DNA of 56,661 nucleotides. Source: a virus. The notes under the pieces were generated by a model. That model was not told the origin of the DNA. It searched no databases and saw only the letters and a program-made list of their open reading frames with translations. The stretch is from the IMG/VR virus record IMGVR_UViG_3300043395_002017, positions 1-56,661 of that record. One strand, given 5' to 3'. Within the stretch, counting starts at the first letter, position 1. The number at the start of each line of letters is the position of its first letter. Below, one piece after another: positions 45,747 to 55,700 of this stretch. A program made the position numbers and the translations under genes.

Positions 45747-47286
45747 CAAGGTTGGCGTTGGTGCCATCACTACGAGCAAAAAGAAGTTGTTTGCCGAAGG
45801 CGGCATGATGGATGACGGCAAAGACGTCGATCCTGTCAGTGGTAATAAGGTGCCTGTTGGTAGCCTTGCTGAAGAGGTGAGGGACGACGTTGACGCTAAG
45901 TTGTCACCGGGCGAATTCGTCTTTCCCGCTGACGTCGTTCGCTTCATTGGACTTGAACGTCTGATGCAGTTGCGTGATCAAGCTAAGAAAGGCTTGTCGC
46001 GCATGAATGACATTGGTCAAATGGGCAACGCCGAAGACGTTGGCGAAGACGCTAATGACACCTATGAAAACGAAGATGAATTCGAAAGTGAAATCGATGA
46101 CATCATGAAAGAGGTTGATCGTGAAGAAATGGACGATCAAACTAGGGCTGCGTTTTCTACTGGTGGCTTTGTAAACGATGCTTATTACGATTTGTCAAAA
46201 GCTCCAAAAAATCCAGCCCTTGACATTCGTTATTTCACTGACGCTGAAGGCAAAACCTTTTACATGCCATTTATTAATGGTAAGCCCATGCGCCCATTAC
46301 CCAATGGTGCGCTTCAAACTGGTACGCCTACAAAAACGATTCCAACTACACCAACTGATAAAGAAACAACCACTGGCGGAATAACTACAGGTGTTGGTGT
46401 TGGTGGTGCTTCTCTGTTTAGCGGAACAGGTACATCCGCAACTGCTGGCACTAGTGGAACAACTGCTGGTGCAGGCACTAGCGTCAGTGTTGCCGGTACG
46501 TACACTGGAAGCAACATTGCTGACTTTGGTCGTTCTGACTTGATTTATAACCCCGGCGGAACCGGTAAGGCGGGTGAAATTGTCACCGAAGACTTGTATA
46601 GTGGCATCACCCGTGGACAAGCTCAATTGGGCAATGCGGCTGTCACTACTCTTGCTGCTGTTTCCGGCGTTCCCGGCATCATAACACAAGGTGTTCGTTG
46701 GGCAATCAAGACGTATGGACAAGATGCTGTCAATCAATTCATGGGCAAGCTCAATCAAGAAATGGTTGGCAGAGCCGGTGGCGTTGATGTAACAAGCTCA
46801 ACTGGTCTTGCGTCTGCAATGGCTCAAATTGATCAAATTCGTGATAGGAATGACGCCACTGCTGCTGCATCTGCCGGTGCGTTAGGTACTGGCGGGCGTG
46901 CTGCTGATGTTGGTAAGTATGTTTACGAACAACTTAAAGATACTGGTTTGACAGATTCTGAAATTGCTGCTGCTTCACAAAACGCAGTAGATGCTGTTAT
47001 TCGTGGTAAGTCTATGTCAGATGCGATTAGTGAATCAATTAAAGCCGCTAAGCCTGACTTCGGTGTTCGACTGTCTGATATGGATGCTTTCAAAACAAAC
47101 GAAGGCAGCATGTATGGCGGAGATCAATCCTTTGGTGTGCTGATGTCTGATATGGACTTTGCTGATGTAATTAAATTCTCAAAAGATATTGGTTTTGATT
47201 ATGGTACAATGGGTGACTTTGGGTCTGTTAGCGGTGGCAGCGGACTAAAGGGATTCGGCAACAATGACATGATTGTTTCCGATTGA
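45721..47286 (+). CDS. Virion structural protein between portal and scaffold, 521 aa
   Basis: 'KKLFAEGGMMDDGKDVDPVS' carries a GG tag, followed by the conserved 'AKLSPGEFVFPADVVRFIGL' then 'ERLMQLRDQAKKGLSRM'. Central Thr/Gly-rich low-complexity linker (about 205-265), helical C-terminus. The 'LSPGEFV(F/I)PADVVR(F/Y)IG' block is found in aquatic podophage virion proteins. Role unknown. Confidence 0.78.
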   Translation: MGFGKKRSSKVGVGAITTSKKKLFAEGGMMDDGKDVDPVSGNKVPVGSLAEEVRDDVDAKLSPGEFVFPADVVRFIGLERLMQLRDQAKKGLSRMNDIGQMGNAEDVGEDANDTYENEDEFESEIDDIMKEVDREEMDDQTRAAFSTGGFVNDAYYDLSKAPKNPALDIRYFTDAEGKTFYMPFINGKPMRPLPNGALQTGTPTKTIPTTPTDKETTTGGITTGVGVGGASLFSGTGTSATAGTSGTTAGAGTSVSVAGTYTGSNIADFGRSDLIYNPGGTGKAGEIVTEDLYSGITRGQAQLGNAAVTTLAAVSGVPGIITQGVRWAIKTYGQDAVNQFMGKLNQEMVGRAGGVDVTSSTGLASAMAQIDQIRDRNDATAAASAGALGTGGRAADVGKYVYEQLKDTGLTDSEIAAASQNAVDAVIRGKSMSDAISESIKAAKPDFGVRLSDMDAFKTNEGSMYGGDQSFGVLMSDMDFADVIKFSKDIGFDYGTMGDFGSVSGGSGLKGFGNNDMIVSD

Positions 47287-47311
47287 TAAAGGAGAAAAGA
47301 TCGACTATACT
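47283..47311 (+). promoter_or_regulatory. Promoter for scaffold and capsid genes
   Basis: TTGATA (47283-47288), 17-bp spacer, TATACT (47306-47311). The -35 overlaps the stop codon of the 521-aa gene. An AAACGG-CAAC-CCGTTT hairpin follows at 47321-47336. Confidence 0.72.
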
Positions 47312-47386
47312 TAACACATAAACGGCAACCCGTTTCCCCGCACTAGCGGCTACAAATGGCCCCATAACTTTAGAAAGGAGTTAATT

Positions 47387-48268
47387 ATGGCTGATCCTAT
47401 TGCTGTACCTACACAAACTCGCGTTGCACCATTTTCCATGCGTCGCAATGCAAACGATGACCGCATCAAGAAAGAAGAAGAAGAACTCGAAAAGCTGAAA
47501 GCTGCACAGGCGCAGTCAGCAGAAACGCAGGAGACAAAAAATGAAGAGGAAACTTCTGAAGAAAATCTTAATGCTGAAGAGAAAACTTTCAAGAAGCGTT
47601 ATGGCGATTTGCGACGCCATTCGCAAAAAGTGGAAACTGATCTTCGAAAAGAAATCGACGACCTAAAGAAGTTGGTTGAGCAATCCACCGAGAAGCAGAT
47701 GAAGCTTCCGGCACGCGACGAAGACATCGATGCGTGGGCAAAACAATATCCCGATGTCTATCGTATTGTAGAATCTATTGCGCTAAAGAAAGCTAAGGAA
47801 ACGCAGAAGACTCTTGAAGAGCGAATGAAGCAGGTCGATGAAACTGAGCGTGAAACTGCTCGGCAAAAGGCCCGAGTCGAGCTTTTGAAGATTCATCCTG
47901 ATTTTGATAAGATTGAAGATGATGACGATTTCCATGACTGGGCAGAAGAGCAGCCAAAATGGGTGCAAGATGCCCTCTATGAAAACGACGCCGACTATCG
48001 CTCGGCTGCTCGCGCCATCGATCTTTACAAAGCAGACAAGGGATTGTCAGGAAAAAAGCAAAAAGAAGACGATAGCCGCGCTGCTGCGCAAGCCGTAAAC
48101 ACCAAAGGACGATCTGCGCCAAGTGCTACGGCAGACCAAGAAGGTGTTTTCTATGAGAGCCAAGTGCAGAAAATGTCCATGCAGGAATACGAGGCCAAAC
48201 AAGAAGATATTGTAAAAGCAATGCGTTCGGGCAAGTTTGTTTATGATATTAGCGGAAATGCTCGCTAA
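47387..48268 (+). CDS. Scaffolding protein
   Basis: 293 residues, highly charged and helical: 'RIKKEEEELEKLKAAQAQSA', 'KVETDLRKEIDDLKKLVEQS' (coiled coil), 'TLEERMKQVDETERETARQK', and an acidic centre 'EDDDDFHDWAEEQPKWVQDA'. Directly upstream of the capsid gene behind AAAGGAGTTAATT. Composition, length and place are those of podophage scaffolds that shape the prohead. Confidence 0.88.
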   Translation: MADPIAVPTQTRVAPFSMRRNANDDRIKKEEEELEKLKAAQAQSAETQETKNEEETSEENLNAEEKTFKKRYGDLRRHSQKVETDLRKEIDDLKKLVEQSTEKQMKLPARDEDIDAWAKQYPDVYRIVESIALKKAKETQKTLEERMKQVDETERETARQKARVELLKIHPDFDKIEDDDDFHDWAEEQPKWVQDALYENDADYRSAARAIDLYKADKGLSGKKQKEDDSRAAAQAVNTKGRSAPSATADQEGVFYESQVQKMSMQEYEAKQEDIVKAMRSGKFVYDISGNAR

Positions 48269-48271
48269 CGC

Positions 48272-48300
48272 TTGACAAACACAAAGAAGTCTGTTCTAAC
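48272..48300 (+). promoter_or_regulatory. Possible promoter after scaffold gene
   Basis: TTGACA (48272-48277), 17-bp spacer, TCTAAC (48295-48300). The -10 is poor and a terminator follows within 5 bp, so it is doubtful. Confidence 0.25.
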
Positions 48301-48302
48301 GG

Positions 48303-48335
48303 GGGCGTTGTCAGAAATGGCAACGTCCTTTTTTT
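48303..48335 (+). terminator. Terminator between scaffold and capsid genes
   Basis: GGGCGTTGTC, loop AGAAAT, GGCAACGTCC, then seven T. A strong intrinsic terminator directly upstream of the major capsid gene, so capsid needs read-through or its own promoter. Confidence 0.88.
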
Positions 48336-48377
48336 GTTCCTGTCAATAAGTTTTGTCGAATACCCAAGCGGGTAGCC

Positions 48378-48415
48378 GTCAATCCTAATCGAACTCTAGA
48401 GCGATTAGCATTGAC
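48378..48415 (+). other. Long hairpin in capsid leader
   Basis: GTCAAT (48378-48383) with ATTGAC (48410-48415), a C-C mismatch, CTAATCG (48385-48391) with CGATTAG (48402-48408), and a loop containing CTC-TA-GAG. The flanking GGGTAG and CTATCCC can extend it. It lies about 65 nt before the capsid start and may stabilise or process that mRNA. Confidence 0.7.
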
Positions 48416-48484
48416 CACCTATCCCTAGCGAGGCCCGAATAAGACGCAGACAGATAGTAAATGCTAATATAGGAGAATACTCAA

Positions 48485-49555
48485 ATGGCATTCGCTTCTG
48501 CTCCCGGTTGGGGCAACCTTCCTAACGGTAACTGGTCCCCGGTTATCTATTCCAAGCAAGTTCAGCTTGCTTTCCGTAAGTCGTCTGTGGTTGAAGCTAT
48601 CACCAACAACGACTATTTTGGTGAAATCGCCAACGTTGGTGACTCTGTTAAGATCATCAAGGAACCCGAAATCGCCGTCAAGAACTACGCTCGTGGCACG
48701 CAAGTTACGGCCCAAGACCTCGACGACAGCGACTTCACTCTGGTGGTTGACAAGTCGGCTTACTTCGCTTTCAAGGTGGACGACATCGAATCTTCGCAGT
48801 CGCATGTGAACTGGATGTCTCTGGCTTCTGATCGTGCTGCCTATCGCCTGAAGGACAACTACGACCAAGACGTGCTTGGCTACATGACTGGCTTCCAACA
48901 AGCCGCTCTGGGTGCCAACGCCACCGTGGCTCGTACCACCGCTTCTGGTACCAAGGCTGTTTCGACTGCTGACAGCGATGAACTGCTGGCTTCGATGAAG
49001 CTGAAGAAAGGCTCGTTCGCCAACATCACCACGGCTTCTGCCGGTGAGCATTCGATTCCGGTGACCCCGCGTCTGCCGGGTACGACCTCGCTGCCGACGG
49101 ATCGTGTGTCCCCCTTGATGATCATCTCTCGCATGGCTCGTCTGTTGGATCAACAGAATGTGGACACGCAAGGTCGCTTCCTCGTGGTTGACCCGATTTT
49201 CGTGGAAATGCTGAAGGACGAAGACAGCCGCTTGCTGAACAGCGACTTCGGCGGTGCTGGTCTGCAAAATGGTTTGGTGCTGAGCAATCTGCACGGCTTC
49301 AAGGTATTCGTGTCGAACAACCTGCCCGCTATCGGTACCGGCCCCGGCACCGCTGGCACTGCCAACCAGAACGACAACTATGGTATCATCGTTGCCGGTC
49401 ATGAGGCTGCTGTGGCTACGGCTGAGACGATCACGAAGACCGAAACCTATCGTGACCCCGACAGCTTCGCTGACATCGTGCGTGGCATGCATGTCTACGG
49501 CCGTAAGCTACTGAAACCCGAGGCTATTGTCAGGGCCAAGTATAACGTAGCGTAG
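48485..49555 (+). CDS. Major capsid protein (HK97-like fold)
   Basis: 356 residues. 'WSPVIYSKQVQLAFRKSSVV', 'EAITNNDYFGEIANVGDSVK', 'NYARGTQVTAQDLDDSDFTL' and 'GRFLVVDPIFVEMLKDEDSR' are typical of HK97-type coats of podophages. The C-terminal strand region contains 'HGFKVFVSNNLPAIG' and 'AVATAETITKTETYRDPDSF'. Ribosome site TAGGAG. Codons look strongly biased, as for a highly expressed gene. Confidence 0.92.
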   Translation: MAFASAPGWGNLPNGNWSPVIYSKQVQLAFRKSSVVEAITNNDYFGEIANVGDSVKIIKEPEIAVKNYARGTQVTAQDLDDSDFTLVVDKSAYFAFKVDDIESSQSHVNWMSLASDRAAYRLKDNYDQDVLGYMTGFQQAALGANATVARTTASGTKAVSTADSDELLASMKLKKGSFANITTASAGEHSIPVTPRLPGTTSLPTDRVSPLMIISRMARLLDQQNVDTQGRFLVVDPIFVEMLKDEDSRLLNSDFGGAGLQNGLVLSNLHGFKVFVSNNLPAIGTGPGTAGTANQNDNYGIIVAGHEAAVATAETITKTETYRDPDSFADIVRGMHVYGRKLLKPEAIVRAKYNVA

Positions 49556-49557
49556 TG

Positions 49558-49570
49558 TGCTAAAATAGCA
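49558..49570 (+). promoter_or_regulatory. Hairpin at the start of the second HNH gene
   Basis: TGCTA-AAA-TAGCA ends two bases before the ATG, covering the only purine-rich bases available for ribosome binding. Confidence 0.5.
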
Positions 49571-49572
49571 GA

Positions 49573-50019
49573 ATGAAGATACCACTTACGCTCCGCGATG
49601 ACCACCCGTATAAAGATGGTAGAGAGTGTAGTGTTTGTGGTATCTTTAAGTTAGCATCAGAGTTTCAGTTAGAACGAGACGAAAAAGCAAGGGGTGGAGT
49701 TTCTTTGCGGGGTCAATGTAAACCCTGTAGAGAACATATCAAGTGGAAGACATTTATTGTTCGAACTTACGGAATTACTCCCGAACAATATTATCAATTG
49801 CTTGATGAACAAGAAGGAAAGTGTGCAATTTGCAAATCCGAGTCTCCAAATTCTGAAAGAATTGGAAGCGGAAAATTGTTTATTGACCATTGCCACGACA
49901 CTAAAAAAGTTCGCGGTCTTCTTTGTGCTAAATGTAATCTCGGTATCGGCTACTTGAACGACGATGTTGACCTTCTGCAATCGGCAATAGAATATATTAA
50001 CTCTTCAAAGGAAAAATAA
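49573..50019 (+). CDS. Endonuclease VII-like HNH nuclease inserted after capsid gene
   Basis: 148 residues: C19/C22 and C49/C52 (first zinc ribbon), C84/C87 and C118/C121 (second), active-site D105-H106-C-H108 in 'LFIDHCHDTKKVRG'. Paralogue of 33059-33514. It is visibly more AT-rich than the capsid genes around it and sits between two structural genes, a normal site for a free-standing homing endonuclease. No ordinary Shine-Dalgarno; a hairpin covers the start. Confidence 0.9.
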   Translation: MKIPLTLRDDHPYKDGRECSVCGIFKLASEFQLERDEKARGGVSLRGQCKPCREHIKWKTFIVRTYGITPEQYYQLLDEQEGKCAICKSESPNSERIGSGKLFIDHCHDTKKVRGLLCAKCNLGIGYLNDDVDLLQSAIEYINSSKEK

Positions 50020-50426
50020 TGGCTGCTGTTCAATCTCTTCGAAATAAAGCCTACGTTGTGGAAAAGGATGTGACGCTCGCCGCCACTTCCGGTACCGCTG
50101 TAGGTATTCCTGTGGGCGCTGGCACTCTGGTGTTGGCTGTCGGTTTTCAAAACTATACGACGGTGCCTGATGTCACCACGTATACGATGAACATTACCGA
50201 TGGTACTACCACCTTCGCTAGTGCTCTGAACTTCGACAACACCGCTGCTAACACCATTCGTGTTGGCACCACCGCCGGTCTGGTGGCTGCGGCTGACACC
50301 ATCGACGTCGTGACGACGATCTCCGGTTCTCCCGGCACGATCCGTGGTCGCGTGTTCGCTGTGGTGGTCGATGTCAATGCTGACTGGGCTACTCCGGGCA
50401 CTGTTGACAATGACACGCTTGCCTAA
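50019..50426 (+). CDS. Head decoration / minor capsid protein, 135 aa
   Basis: Beta-rich: 'AYVVEKDVTLAATSGTAVGI', 'PVGAGTLVLAVGFQNYTTVP', 'TIRVGTTAGLVAAADTIDVV' and 'DADWATPGTVDNDTLA' (near the end). Codon use matches the capsid gene. Follows the capsid gene apart from the HNH insertion, so a decoration protein is likely. Confidence 0.72.
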   Translation: MAAVQSLRNKAYVVEKDVTLAATSGTAVGIPVGAGTLVLAVGFQNYTTVPDVTTYTMNITDGTTTFASALNFDNTAANTIRVGTTAGLVAAADTIDVVTTISGSPGTIRGRVFAVVVDVNADWATPGTVDNDTLA

Positions 50427-50451
50427 GTCTGGGAAGACGTAAGCAAAATGG

Positions 50452-50474
50452 AAAAGGCTCTACGGAGCCTTTTT
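50452..50474 (+). terminator. Terminator after decoration gene
   Basis: AAAAGGCTC, loop TACG, GAGCCTTTT: a stem with built-in U-tract. Ends the capsid transcript 24 bp before the adaptor gene. Confidence 0.88.
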
Positions 50475-50497
50475 CTGTTGTATAACTAGGAATACTT

Positions 50498-51214
50498 ATG
50501 GCAACCTTTCTCTCACTCACTAACGAGCTTTTGCGCCGTCTCAACGAAGTGGAGATGGACTCAAACAATTTCAGCGGTGCGCGAAATATTCAAGCTCTGG
50601 CAAAGGATGCCATCAATGCCTCTGTCCGTGAAATCTTGCATGTTGCGCAAGAATGGCCTTTTACGCTTGCCACTGGAACTACAACCACCGTTGCAGGCAC
50701 TGCTGAATATAGTTTTCCCGCTGACTTGTCTAGTGTAGACTGGGACAGCTTTTATGTCCGTCAGCATGGTGATCAAACGAATATTCCACAAAAACTAGAG
50801 CCGTTGCCATATGTAGAGTTTCTACGACACTATCGTAGTCGTGATGAAACAGGTGGCACCGCTGCTCGTGAAGCGCCTCGTCGCGTTTACATGACGCAGG
50901 AAAGCAAGTTTGGCTTAACTCCGCCGCCTGACAAAGACTATGTTATTGAATATAAATATTGGACGTTTCCGACAGAAATGTCTTTGTATAGCGATACCTG
51001 CATTGTTCCTGATAGATTTAAGGGCGTCATCATTGATGGTGGAATGATGTTTCTAATGATATTCCGCAGCAACGAACAAAGTGCTGCTATCCATCGTGAA
51101 AAGTTTGATAACGGCATCCGCACCATGCGGCGCATTCTCATTGACGATCCGGTATCTATGACATCGACAATGATTTTGAAGCCTGCGGTATCTGCACGAG
51201 TATTAAATGGCTGA
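50498..51214 (+). CDS. Head-to-tail adaptor (T7 gp11/P22 gp4-like)
   Basis: 238 residues. 'FLSLTNELLRRLNEVEMDSN', 'VREILHVAQEWPFTLATGTT', 'TVAGTAEYSFPADLSSVDWD' and 'RFKGVIIDGGMMFLMIFRSN' are features of tail tubular protein A / adaptor families. It docks under the portal and starts the tail tube. Ribosome site CTAGGAATACTT. Confidence 0.85.
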   Translation: MATFLSLTNELLRRLNEVEMDSNNFSGARNIQALAKDAINASVREILHVAQEWPFTLATGTTTTVAGTAEYSFPADLSSVDWDSFYVRQHGDQTNIPQKLEPLPYVEFLRHYRSRDETGGTAAREAPRRVYMTQESKFGLTPPPDKDYVIEYKYWTFPTEMSLYSDTCIVPDRFKGVIIDGGMMFLMIFRSNEQSAAIHREKFDNGIRTMRRILIDDPVSMTSTMILKPAVSARVLNG

Positions 51215-52763
51215 TCGTATTCAAGCGCTAAAAGTTAGCTGTCTTGGTGGGCTTGATACCAACAAAGACTTGCTAACGCAAGCTGAGCGCTATCCCGGTA
51301 GCGCTTTACAGCTTATCAACTATGAGCCGTCCACATCGGGTGGATATAGGCGCATTAGTGGATATGCAAACAGCTACGGCACTCTTGCGGGTGAAGGTGG
51401 TGTCTTAGGCATCAACATCTTTGATGGTGTTAATAACGGCATCTTTGCTTGCCGTAAGCCTTCTGCTGGCACCAACTACTTCTACCGCTGGAATACCAGC
51501 ACTAGCGCATGGGTGGCTGTTACGACTCCCGGCACCGTCACTATGGTTGGTGTCAAAAAGGTGAGATTTGAAAACCTCACATGGGGCGTAAATAAGATGG
51601 TGCTGGTTGATGGCGTCAACCCCGCTGCTGTCTATGACGGCACCACCTACACTCAGATCACAGCATCTACAGCACCTGCTGCTCCGAAATATGTAACGCA
51701 GTTTGCCAATCACTTGTTCTTAGCAGGCGACAGCAGCGCCCCTTACAATCTCTATTTTTCTGCACCAACCGCTGAAACCAACTTTACCCCTGCCGCTGGC
51801 GCGGGCGTCATCAACGTTGGCTTCCCCATTGTACAGATTAAGTCGTTCCGCGACGTGCTCTATATCTTTGGCAAGAACGCAATTAAGCGACTTGTTGGCA
51901 CAAGCATTGCTGACTTCAATGTGCAAGAGGTGACGAACAACCTCGGCTGTATTGTTCCCGATAGCGTTGTTGAATTTGCCGGTAATCTGGTGTTCTTGAG
52001 CTATGACGGTTTCCGTCCCATTGCCGGTACAGCTCGAATCGGTGACGTTGAACTTGAGAATTTGTCTAAGCAAATTCAGACAACAGTGAACACTTTCATT
52101 GATGAAATTGTTCAGTCAAACCTTGATGTAGAAAAGTTTACAAGCGTTGTCTATAATAAGAAGTCTCAGTTTAGATTTTTGTCTACCACCGACGGACTCT
52201 TCGGCATCTTAGCCGGTTTGCGTCGCATGGATCAAGGCATTGCAATGGAGTTTGGTCAGCTTTTCGACATAACCGCAACCTCTGCTGCTAGTGGTTTGAT
52301 TGGCACTGAAGAAATTCTTTTGCACGGAGACGCTACTGGTAAAGTGTATAAACAAGAGACAGGAAGCGATTTCGATGGTCGTCCTATTCTTAGCATTTAT
52401 CAGACCCCGTATTATTACTTTGAAGACCCAACGATTCGTAAAAATCTTTACAACGTCACCACGTTCTTACGAGCTGAAGGCTCTGTGAACATTGCGTTCG
52501 CAGTGTCTTATGACTTCGATGATAGCGTAAATGTTTTTAATCCGACAGACTATGATATAACGACGCAATATGCTGCTGCTTACTACAGTAGCGCAGTTTA
52601 TGACAGCGCTGCCGTCTATGATGGCAATCCATCCCCGGTTGTTAAAACAAACATCTCCGGCTCTGGATTCTCTGTCTCGTTTACATATGTCACCAATGAC
52701 ACAAATCTAAGTCACAATATTCAGGGCTTAGTGATGAACTTCTCATACAACGATAGGAGATAA
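51207..52763 (+). CDS. Tail stabilisation protein (P22 gp10-like beta-propeller)
   Basis: 518 residues. 'VSCLGGLDTNKDLLTQAERY', 'ALQLINYEPSTSGGYRRISG', 'FANHLFLAGDSSAPYNLYFS' and 'PIVQIKSFRDVLYIFGKNAI' are repeated beta-blade features of phage packaged-DNA stabilisation proteins. It forms the tail plug or tube end and probably anchors the fibre encoded next. Overlaps the adaptor by 8 nt. Confidence 0.85.
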   Translation: MADRIQALKVSCLGGLDTNKDLLTQAERYPGSALQLINYEPSTSGGYRRISGYANSYGTLAGEGGVLGINIFDGVNNGIFACRKPSAGTNYFYRWNTSTSAWVAVTTPGTVTMVGVKKVRFENLTWGVNKMVLVDGVNPAAVYDGTTYTQITASTAPAAPKYVTQFANHLFLAGDSSAPYNLYFSAPTAETNFTPAAGAGVINVGFPIVQIKSFRDVLYIFGKNAIKRLVGTSIADFNVQEVTNNLGCIVPDSVVEFAGNLVFLSYDGFRPIAGTARIGDVELENLSKQIQTTVNTFIDEIVQSNLDVEKFTSVVYNKKSQFRFLSTTDGLFGILAGLRRMDQGIAMEFGQLFDITATSAASGLIGTEEILLHGDATGKVYKQETGSDFDGRPILSIYQTPYYYFEDPTIRKNLYNVTTFLRAEGSVNIAFAVSYDFDDSVNVFNPTDYDITTQYAAAYYSSAVYDSAAVYDGNPSPVVKTNISGSGFSVSFTYVTNDTNLSHNIQGLVMNFSYNDRR

Positions 52764-52765
52764 TT

Positions 52766-55700
52766 GTGGCAGGATATTCCCGTCAATCGGCAGCGAGCAT
52801 TGTTCCGACAGCAGTTGTTCGTGCTACCCCTCTGAACGATGAGTTTAACGCTCTTCGTGACGCCTTTGTCGTTGCCACTGGACATAAGCACGACGGCACT
52901 TCCACCGAAGGCGCGTACATTCCGCTAGTCTCCGATACCAACGCTCGCAACAAGGTTGTTGTAGATAGCACGAACAATCGGATTAGTCTCTTCATCAATG
53001 TTAGCAGTGCAGCAGTAGAACAACTTCGTCTTATCGACGGAGCTATTCTGCCTGTCACTGACAACGACATCGACCTCGGCAGCAGCACGTTCGAGTTTAA
53101 AGACCTTTTCATTGACGGCACCGCCAACATCGACAGCCTTGTTGCTGACACTGCTGCCATCTCTGGCGGCACTATCAACAGCACTGTCATCGGTGGCACC
53201 ACCCCCGCTGCCGGTACGTTTACGACGGTTAGCGCCACTGTAAGCGCAACGATTCCGACTGCTACCATTTCTGGTGGCACCATTAACAACACCATCATTG
53301 GCGCAACGACGCCTGCCGCAGGCACCTTCACCAATCTGACGGTGAACACTGCGGCAACAATTGCGTCTGCTGCTATCAGCGCTGGCACCATCAATAACAC
53401 CGTTATCGGTGGCACCACGCCTCAAGCTGTCACCGGCACCACCATCACCGCTAACACCGGTTTTGTTGGCGCACTCACCGGCAACGTCACCGGAAACGTA
53501 ACAGCTTCTAGTGGCACTTCGACGTTCAATAACGCCACCGTCAACGGCACATTGTCGGCTACGTTGACAGGCAACGTTAATGCCTCTAGTGGCACGTCAA
53601 CGTTCAACAACGTCACCATCAGCGGCACGTTGAATATGGATGGCGCAACTGCTGCGACCATCACCAATCTGTCGTCGCCAGTTAATAATAGTGATGCAGC
53701 TACAAAGCTGTATGTTGACACGTCGATTTCCAATCTTGTTAATTCTGCGCCGGGAACGCTGGATACGCTGAATGAACTGGCTGCGGCACTGGGCAACGAT
53801 CCCAGTTTTGCCACGACAGTGACCAACTCCATTGCAACGAAGTTGTCGTTGAGCGGCGGCACCATGACGGGTGCTATTGCGATGGGGACGAACAAGATCA
53901 CCGGCATGGGTGATCCTACTTCTGCTCAGGATGCTGCTACCAAGACCTATGTAGATACGCAGCGCGACACACGTCTTGCGTTGAGCGGTGGCACCATGAG
54001 CGGTGCTATTGCGATGGGGACGAACAAGATTACAGGTCTTGGTGATCCGACATCGAATCAAGACGCCGCAACAAAGATTTATGTTGACGGCATTTTAGGC
54101 TCGGCAACGTCGGCTGCGGCATCTGCGGCAGCAGCGGCAACGAGTGCTAGCAATGCTGCAACGAGTGCTAGCAATGCGTCTACAAGCGCTACAAATGCTG
54201 CATCAAGCGCCAGTGCTGCGGCAGCGTCTGCGGCAGCAGCAGCAGCAAGCTACGACAGTTTTGATGATCGTTATCTCGGCGTTAAGACCAGCGATCCGAC
54301 TCTGGACAATGACGGTAATGCGCTAATTACCGGCGCTATCTATTTCAATAGCAGTGCTGGTGAAATGCGTGTTTGGACGGGATCGGCATGGGCGTCTACG
54401 CTTTTGACCACCGGGGCACAGACATTTATTGGCGTCAAGACATTCGCCAGCAACCCGATCCTATCCGCAGGAACCGCCAATGGCGTGGCCTACCTCAACG
54501 GCAGCAAGGTGCTGACCACGGGGAGTGCGCTGACGTTTAACGGAACTCGTTTTAGCACTTACGTCACCAGCGACACGAATACAAACATTGCTCGGTTTGG
54601 TGTCGTTAACAGTGCTGTCACCGATGACGCTGTTTTGGACATCAGCGCAGATGCCGCCAACAACCTGATTACGCTGAACTCTACTGGCAACAACGCAGGT
54701 TCGTTTGCGTTTCAGACTGGCAACACCGAACAAATGCGCCTGACCTCTACCGGGTTGGGCATTGGGACGAGTTCGCCTGCTTATAAGTTGGATGTATCAA
54801 GTGCATCTACGCCAGTTGCAAGATTTACAGGCTCGGCCAACGCTTATGTAGATTTCTCTGACGGCACGGTAACTTCAAGGCTGCAAAACAGTGGTGCGTT
54901 GCTATTTGGCACTACATCAAACCACTCCTTATTGCTGAGAACTAACTCGACAACACAAGCAACGCTAGATACCTCCGGCAACCTCGGTTTGGGGGTGACG
55001 CCGAGTGCTTGGATTAGCAGTTATCGGGCTTTGAACATTGGTGATTCGGGCCTTGTATCTTCTCGTACAGGCGCATCAATCAACAACATTGAAATCGGCG
55101 TTAATTGGTTTAGAGATAGTGGGGCCGCCTTCCGTTACAAAGCCAATGGTTTTGGCACGAATTATCAACAATTTGATGGGGCACATTACTGGTACACCGC
55201 AGCCTCCGGCACCGCAGGAAACGCCATCAGTTTCACGCAGGCGATGACGCTGGATGCGTCGGGTAACTTGGGGGTGGGTACTACATCGCCCGGTTCAAGA
55301 CTAGATGTTGTTGGCACCGGCACATTTAGCGGCTCTCTCGGGCGCGTCATCATCAGTTCGACGGTACAAAACAGTTATGCACTGCAAGTATCTTCGACCA
55401 ATGGCACGTCGGCTCAAGGCGTGGACATTGATAGCCGCTCTCCGACTGGAGTGGCCGGGAACCAAACCGCACTGCGCGTTCGCAATAACACCGACGTATG
55501 GATGCAAATTGATGCCTTTAATGGCAATGTCGGCATTGGGACGAGTTCGCCTGCTACGAAACTGCAAGTCGTTGGTACGGCAACTTTTGGCGATGGGACA
55601 AACGGGCAGATACGTTTGACTTCCAACTCGTCAATCAACTATTTGGATTCGCTTAACAACGCCGCAACTGGTTGGCAAAACATTGTCAGCAGGGCGACTA

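Noticed and set aside
48464-49492. 342-codon minus-strand open frame
   Set aside because: Antisense to the capsid gene, whose strong codon bias opens the complementary frame.
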